Source: Mariniphaga sp041687215
Lineage (GTDB): Bacteria > Bacteroidota > Bacteroidia > Bacteroidales > Prolixibacteraceae
DNA: 64,000 nucleotides
Reading direction: 5' to 3'
Assembly (NCBI RefSeq): GCF_041687215.1
Contig: NZ_JAWLCI010000001.1
Span: 219,461-283,460 of the forward strand
The position numbers and the translations under genes were made by a program. Positions 60,246 through 64,000 of this stretch are shown one piece after another. Under the pieces are notes generated by a model. That model did not search any database. It worked only from the letters and a program-made list of their open reading frames with translations, and was not told the DNA's origin. Every line of letters starts with the position of its first letter. Within the stretch, counting starts at the first letter, position 1.

Positions 60246-61688
60246 ATGAAACAGTTCAAAAAATCAGTTTTATTTGCCATTCCCCTCATTCTTGCAGCAA
60301 CTTTTAACAGTTGTAGCGAAAAAAAAGTACCGGACTCCCGACCTCATATCATACTGGTAATGGCAGATGACCAGGGCTGGGGCGACATGGCTCACAACGG
60401 ACATCCGGTTGTAAAAACACCCAACTTCGATAACCTGGCAGCCAGCGGACTGCGATTCGACCGGTTTTATGCCGCAGCGCCGGTGTGCTCCCCCACCCGT
60501 GGAAGTGTGATGACCGGTCGTCATCCCAACCGGTTCGGCTGTTTTAGTTGGGGAAACACACTTCGGCCACAGGAAATTACCATTGCCGAAGTATTGCAAT
60601 CGGCTGGGTATGTTACCGGTCATTTCGGAAAGTGGCATTTGGGTTCAGTTCAGGTTGGAAGCCCGGTGAACCCGGGAACCAGCGGATTTGACGAATGGTT
60701 TTCGGCACCCAATTTTTTTGAAAACGACCCCATCCTGAGCCGCGAGGGAGCTGCTGTTCAGTTAAATGGCGAAAGTTCCGAAGTTACTGTTGATGCCGCC
60801 ATTGAATTTATTCGGAAGCATGTTAATTCTGATAAACCCGTTTTTTCGGTGGTATGGTTTGGCTCGCCGCACTTACCTCACATTGCCAGTGCCGCCGACA
60901 GTGCACTTTATCCCGGCCTCGACCCGGCATGGCAACATTTTTACGGCGAAATTACCGGCATGGACCGTGCCATTGGAAAACTAAGGCAGGAATTGAAAAA
61001 CCTGGGAATGGATAAAAACACGCTGCTGTGGTATTGCAGCGATAATGGCGGCCTGCCCAATGTGGGAACAACCGGAGGCCGCGGACATAAGGGACAGATT
61101 TATGAAGGGGGACTGCGCGTACCGGCAATTATTGAATGGCCAGAAAAAATTGACAAACCCAAATCAACCAGCCTGCCCGCAAATACCTTCGACATATTCC
61201 CAACCCTGCTCGAAGTTGCAGGTGTAATCCCTGAAAATCTGCCGGTTTTAGACGGAATTAGTTTGCTGCCTGCCATGGAAGAAAAAATGAAAAACCGGCC
61301 TCAACCCATGGGATTTTGGCAATATCCGGCACCGGGAAGAAGAACACCTTCGGCCCAATGGATGGCGGAATTGTTTGAAGCCCAAAAACAGGGGAAAATG
61401 GTATCCGATTCATCGCGACTGGTTTTGGAAGCAGGAGATATTTCTGCCCAATATCCGGAAGATTCTTTTCCCGGTCATGCTGCCTGGCTCGACTGGCCAT
61501 GGAAACTGCACCGAATACAAAACAATTCAGGCGATATCAAACTTGAACTTTACCAACTCGAAAACGACTCACTGGAACAAAATAATTTGGCTGAGATTGA
61601 ATCTGCAAAGGTAGAATCCATGCTTTCTCAACTGGAAGAATGGCAACATTCGGTTATTACAAGCTTAAATGGAAATGACTATCACTGA
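60246..61688 (+). CDS. Sulfatase (arylsulfatase type, formylglycine-dependent)
   Basis: Protein of 480 residues with a lipoprotein leader (ILAATFNSCSEKK). The alkaline-phosphatase-superfamily features are present: MADDQGWGDMA metal site, CSPTRGSVMTGR with C81 in the C-x-P-x-R formylglycine motif, GHFGKWHLG, and WYCSDNGG. It removes sulfate esters from carbohydrates or other compounds after a maturase converts C81 to formylglycine; no maturase is in the window. Its 3' end overlaps the convergent small lipoprotein gene by 7 bp. Confidence 0.93.
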   Translation: MKQFKKSVLFAIPLILAATFNSCSEKKVPDSRPHIILVMADDQGWGDMAHNGHPVVKTPNFDNLAASGLRFDRFYAAAPVCSPTRGSVMTGRHPNRFGCFSWGNTLRPQEITIAEVLQSAGYVTGHFGKWHLGSVQVGSPVNPGTSGFDEWFSAPNFFENDPILSREGAAVQLNGESSEVTVDAAIEFIRKHVNSDKPVFSVVWFGSPHLPHIASAADSALYPGLDPAWQHFYGEITGMDRAIGKLRQELKNLGMDKNTLLWYCSDNGGLPNVGTTGGRGHKGQIYEGGLRVPAIIEWPEKIDKPKSTSLPANTFDIFPTLLEVAGVIPENLPVLDGISLLPAMEEKMKNRPQPMGFWQYPAPGRRTPSAQWMAELFEAQKQGKMVSDSSRLVLEAGDISAQYPEDSFPGHAAWLDWPWKLHRIQNNSGDIKLELYQLENDSLEQNNLAEIESAKVESMLSQLEEWQHSVITSLNGNDYH

Positions 61689-62014
61689 CAATTCATGTTA
61701 TTCACATTTTCCTGTGCATCGTTAATGGAATTTTCCCAAGCAATACGCTGTTGACCGGCAAGCATAGTGCAATCACCGTAAGGTCTTAATGCATTCAGGT
61801 AAGCCTGTGCAGCTTGTTTATAAGCATTACAATTTGCAACAGATTGATCAGCGGCGTAAGCCTGTGCTGCAGCAGACATAGCATTTATTTCAGCTGATAA
61901 TTCAGTAGTCCACGCTACTGAGCAGGGTGCATCACTTTCATCATTGTTTTTGCACGAAGAAAGTCCAGCAATAATAAATGCCAGAAAAAATAACAAGTAA
62001 GCTTTTTGTTTCAT
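61682..62014 (-). CDS. Small cysteine-containing lipoprotein of unknown function
   Basis: Protein of 110 residues with a lipoprotein leader (FIIAGLSSCKNND). The mature part is helical and Ala/Asn-rich with four cysteines (APCSVAW, VANCNAY, YGDCTML, NMNCQ), plausible as two disulfides in the periplasm. I do not recognise a family. It runs against the sulfatase and overlaps its 3' end by 7 bp. Confidence 0.7.
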   Translation of the reverse strand: MKQKAYLLFFLAFIIAGLSSCKNNDESDAPCSVAWTTELSAEINAMSAAAQAYAADQSVANCNAYKQAAQAYLNALRPYGDCTMLAGQQRIAWENSINDAQENVNNMNCQ

Positions 62015-62166
62015 AACTCTAAATTTTGTGGTGAAAAAGTTAAGAAATTAAACAGTTTCATACAAATATTTCGGATATTAATATCTGATATTGTTTTCGG
62101 GTAATAAAATGTTTTCCCTGAAATTCGTCAGGTTTTCCTGAATTTTATAAAGATTGGAGAGCAAAT

Positions 62167-63831
62167 TCAGTCGGTAACAATAAATTTTCCCCTCGCGGTT
62201 TGCCCGGCAGAATTCGTTATCCTGAATAAATAGGAACCTGCGGTTAACCCGTCGCGGTTAAGGATTACCTGATGGCTCCCCGAAGGAAAAAATCCCAATT
62301 CTTTTTTGTTCAGCTTTTTACCCGTTAAATCAAAAACCTCCAGATAGTAATCTGCATTTTTTTCGGAAACAAACCTGATTTGTGCCGAATGAGAAAACGG
62401 GTTGGGAAAAACAGTAACTGCTGAAAAAGACTGCCGGGAAACAAGAATTTCTGCTGCGGAATTAACCGATGACAAACGTAAATCAACCGTGTTAATGGAG
62501 CGGGGTGGGAGCACAAGTATTGTATCATTCAGATAATCGGAAGAAACAAAATCATGATCCTCGGTGGTTGAATATGCAGAAGCTGTTTCCATGGTAAAAC
62601 CCGGAAGCTGAAACCTGACTTTTAGCGTATCAGTTGCCGAACGGTTAATCGCCACAAATGCAGCCGAATCTCCACTTAAACTTATAAAAGCCGCGGTTTT
62701 TAGCATTTCGCTGTTGCCAGATGTACCAATCCTTTTCCAGCCCGGATGGATAAAAGCGGAATAGTGTTTAAACACATAAAAATCTTTGGTGCGATTGTAG
62801 CCTTTGGAGTTAGTCCACCGGTTGCGGTCCCACGGAAAATGCAGGTTTACCAGCCCCCCGTTTTCCCATGCCAAATCCCAGTAAAGCCATGCTGTAACAT
62901 TGCCCTGTGTAAGCGACTGAAACATCATTCCGGCAACCGTAAACCAGCCCTCTCGTGAATATTCGGTTTGAAAATGAGGAACTTCAGGATGAAAGTTCCC
63001 AACTTTTTTATAGTTTGTCGAAGTAAACGGATCATGCTCCACAGTTCCACTTTCGGCACCATGGTAAAGGTGGTAAGCAATGCCATGCAGTTTCGAAAGA
63101 TCGAGCGGATTGACGTAATTTTCAACCGCATTGTAACCAATTCCAATACACTCGGGCCCCAGAAACAGAGGAGAGTTTTCGCGTTGTTTTACAGTATCGT
63201 AAACCGCATCCAGCGCTTTGTTGTAGCCAGCCAGAGTATCATTGGAATTCACCACTTCCGAAGGCCGCATCAGGCAGCTTTCGTAAAAGGCTGACCAGTC
63301 GGGTTCGTTTTGAATGCTGATGTATTTCGGAAAAATACCGTTGGAATTGTAGTTGTCAAGCGACGCATTCCACCATTGGGCGAACCCGGCATAATCAAAC
63401 TCAACTTTCCCGTCGTTTACACTATATCTCAACGTTCCCCCGTTACTTTTGTCGTTGTTACTTTTCAGGTACCCGGGAGGACCCCACGAAGTCACCATAA
63501 TATCTATGGGGTGCCCCAATGATTTTTGTGCCGCCGAAGCAAACTGTTTCACATAGCCAATCATGTTATTATCGTAACCGTAAGCATTTCTAACCCTAAG
63601 AATGTCGAGGCTCAGCTCTTTAAAAATCACATCGTAAATTTCGGCACGGTTGGGATGGGCGGGTAACCAGCCTTCGTAAAAAGCCAGAGAGGCGCCAAAA
63701 CCCGTAATGGTCTGGTATTCCTCGTCCACATTCACTTCAACCATATTAACAGATTGTGCACCCACCTGCTGGAAAACTGCGGAATAAAATAAAAACAAGA
63801 CAATTATAATCCGGTATTTAATCCAATTCAT
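62167..63831 (-). CDS. GH30-like glycoside hydrolase with T9SS sorting domain
   Basis: Protein of 554 residues with a signal peptide (VLFLFYSAVFQQVGAQ). The TIM barrel starts ITGFGASLAFYEGW and carries likely catalytic acid/base E176 in IQNEPDW and nucleophile E290 in FQTEYSREGW, typical of family GH30 (endo-xylanase or beta-glucosidase-like). A beta-sandwich follows. The last 80 residues are a type A sorting domain for the type IX secretion system (VFPNPFSHSAQIRF, LTAGSYLFRI, KFIVTD). It acts on a beta-linked polysaccharide outside the cell; exact substrate unknown. Confidence 0.9.
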   Translation of the reverse strand: MNWIKYRIIIVLFLFYSAVFQQVGAQSVNMVEVNVDEEYQTITGFGASLAFYEGWLPAHPNRAEIYDVIFKELSLDILRVRNAYGYDNNMIGYVKQFASAAQKSLGHPIDIMVTSWGPPGYLKSNNDKSNGGTLRYSVNDGKVEFDYAGFAQWWNASLDNYNSNGIFPKYISIQNEPDWSAFYESCLMRPSEVVNSNDTLAGYNKALDAVYDTVKQRENSPLFLGPECIGIGYNAVENYVNPLDLSKLHGIAYHLYHGAESGTVEHDPFTSTNYKKVGNFHPEVPHFQTEYSREGWFTVAGMMFQSLTQGNVTAWLYWDLAWENGGLVNLHFPWDRNRWTNSKGYNRTKDFYVFKHYSAFIHPGWKRIGTSGNSEMLKTAAFISLSGDSAAFVAINRSATDTLKVRFQLPGFTMETASAYSTTEDHDFVSSDYLNDTILVLPPRSINTVDLRLSSVNSAAEILVSRQSFSAVTVFPNPFSHSAQIRFVSEKNADYYLEVFDLTGKKLNKKELGFFPSGSHQVILNRDGLTAGSYLFRITNSAGQTARGKFIVTD

Positions 63832-64000
63832 TTTAATAGTCTATTTTACTGTTAAAAAACGTAAATATAATAAGTTGCCTCAATTAAAATGAAAAGTTAT
63901 TGTTTTTTATACAGAATTTTCGGGAAATTCAAAGCCAGGAGTTTCTTTCCGGTTCCTGATCAAAACGTTATCTTTGAATAAAGATAAAAAATTACACTTC
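63832..64000. other. Right-edge intergenic stretch
   Basis: About 170 bp upstream of the GH30 gene. AT-rich, containing no complete gene within the window. Nothing else recognised. Confidence 0.5.

Overview
The window looks like a chromosomal segment of a Bacteroidota bacterium, most likely an environmental or marine Bacteroidales/Marinilabiliales-type organism (lineage is inference). Evidence: promoters of the Bacteroidota type (TTTG, about 19-20 bp, TAnnTTTG), a type IX secretion sorting domain, TonB receptors with CarboxypepD_reg-like domains, FecR/ECF and STN-domain proteins, DUF4175 and DUF4292 proteins, sulfatase and glycoside hydrolases, and several TTG/GTG starts. About 60 protein genes, one tRNA and one probable 6S RNA are seen. 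A consensus parS site at 29872 and a one-mismatch copy at 33272 suggest that the middle of the window is near the replication origin.

Layout. 1-3.66 kb: the end of gltX, then an accessory island. It holds a two-gene cassette (HNH nuclease, then a methyltransferase-HIT fusion) bracketed by REP-like hairpins, and a REP-associated tyrosine transposase that carries the same hairpin inside its own reading frame. 3.66-12.1 kb: a GH2 lipoprotein, an aldehyde dehydrogenase, pirin, YceI, OsmC, a Crp/Fnr regulator, a methyltransferase and a HigBA toxin-antitoxin pair. 12.2-23.4 kb: envelope and housekeeping genes (catalytically degenerate EnvC-like protein, DUF4292, TPR lipoprotein, dut, hemW, vanZ-like, rrf2, rpiB, flippase, glutaminyl cyclase, ruvB with an overlapping stand-alone receiver). 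23.9-36.2 kb: DUF4175, anti-sigma-type ATPase, ybeY, mnmG, apt and uvrC on the plus strand, then rsgA, tdh, a LolC/E-like permease and rbfA on the minus strand. 36.2-36.9 kb: a ParE-type toxin-antitoxin pair and a probable 6S RNA.

37.0-41.7 kb is an ECF sigma/FecR operon whose downstream genes are two STN-domain proteins without a TonB barrel, one of them an aspartyl protease with a PDZ domain. 42.2-42.4 kb holds tRNA-Leu(CAA) with a consensus promoter and a strong terminator.

42.8-54.4 kb looks like a phosphate-starvation island. A PhoB-like regulator, a protein like the detached PhoU-type C-terminus of a PiT phosphate permease, and a PhoR-like kinase form one operon. Around it lie a porin-like barrel, two paralogous beta-helix secreted proteins, a TonB-dependent receptor and a small secreted CarboxypepD_reg protein. 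Two promoters in this island carry phased 11-bp direct repeats (TGTAATN plus 4 bp) placed identically relative to TAnnTTTG. This resembles an enterobacterial Pho box and is the best candidate here for an undescribed regulatory code.

54.5-64 kb: an aldo/keto reductase, a four-gene membrane/lipid operon (TauE, CdsA-like, polyprenol-kinase-like, CDP-alcohol phosphotransferase), an M81 metallopeptidase, a sulfatase, a small cysteine-containing lipoprotein and a GH30 hydrolase with a T9SS sorting domain. All functional calls come from reading motifs; no database search was run.
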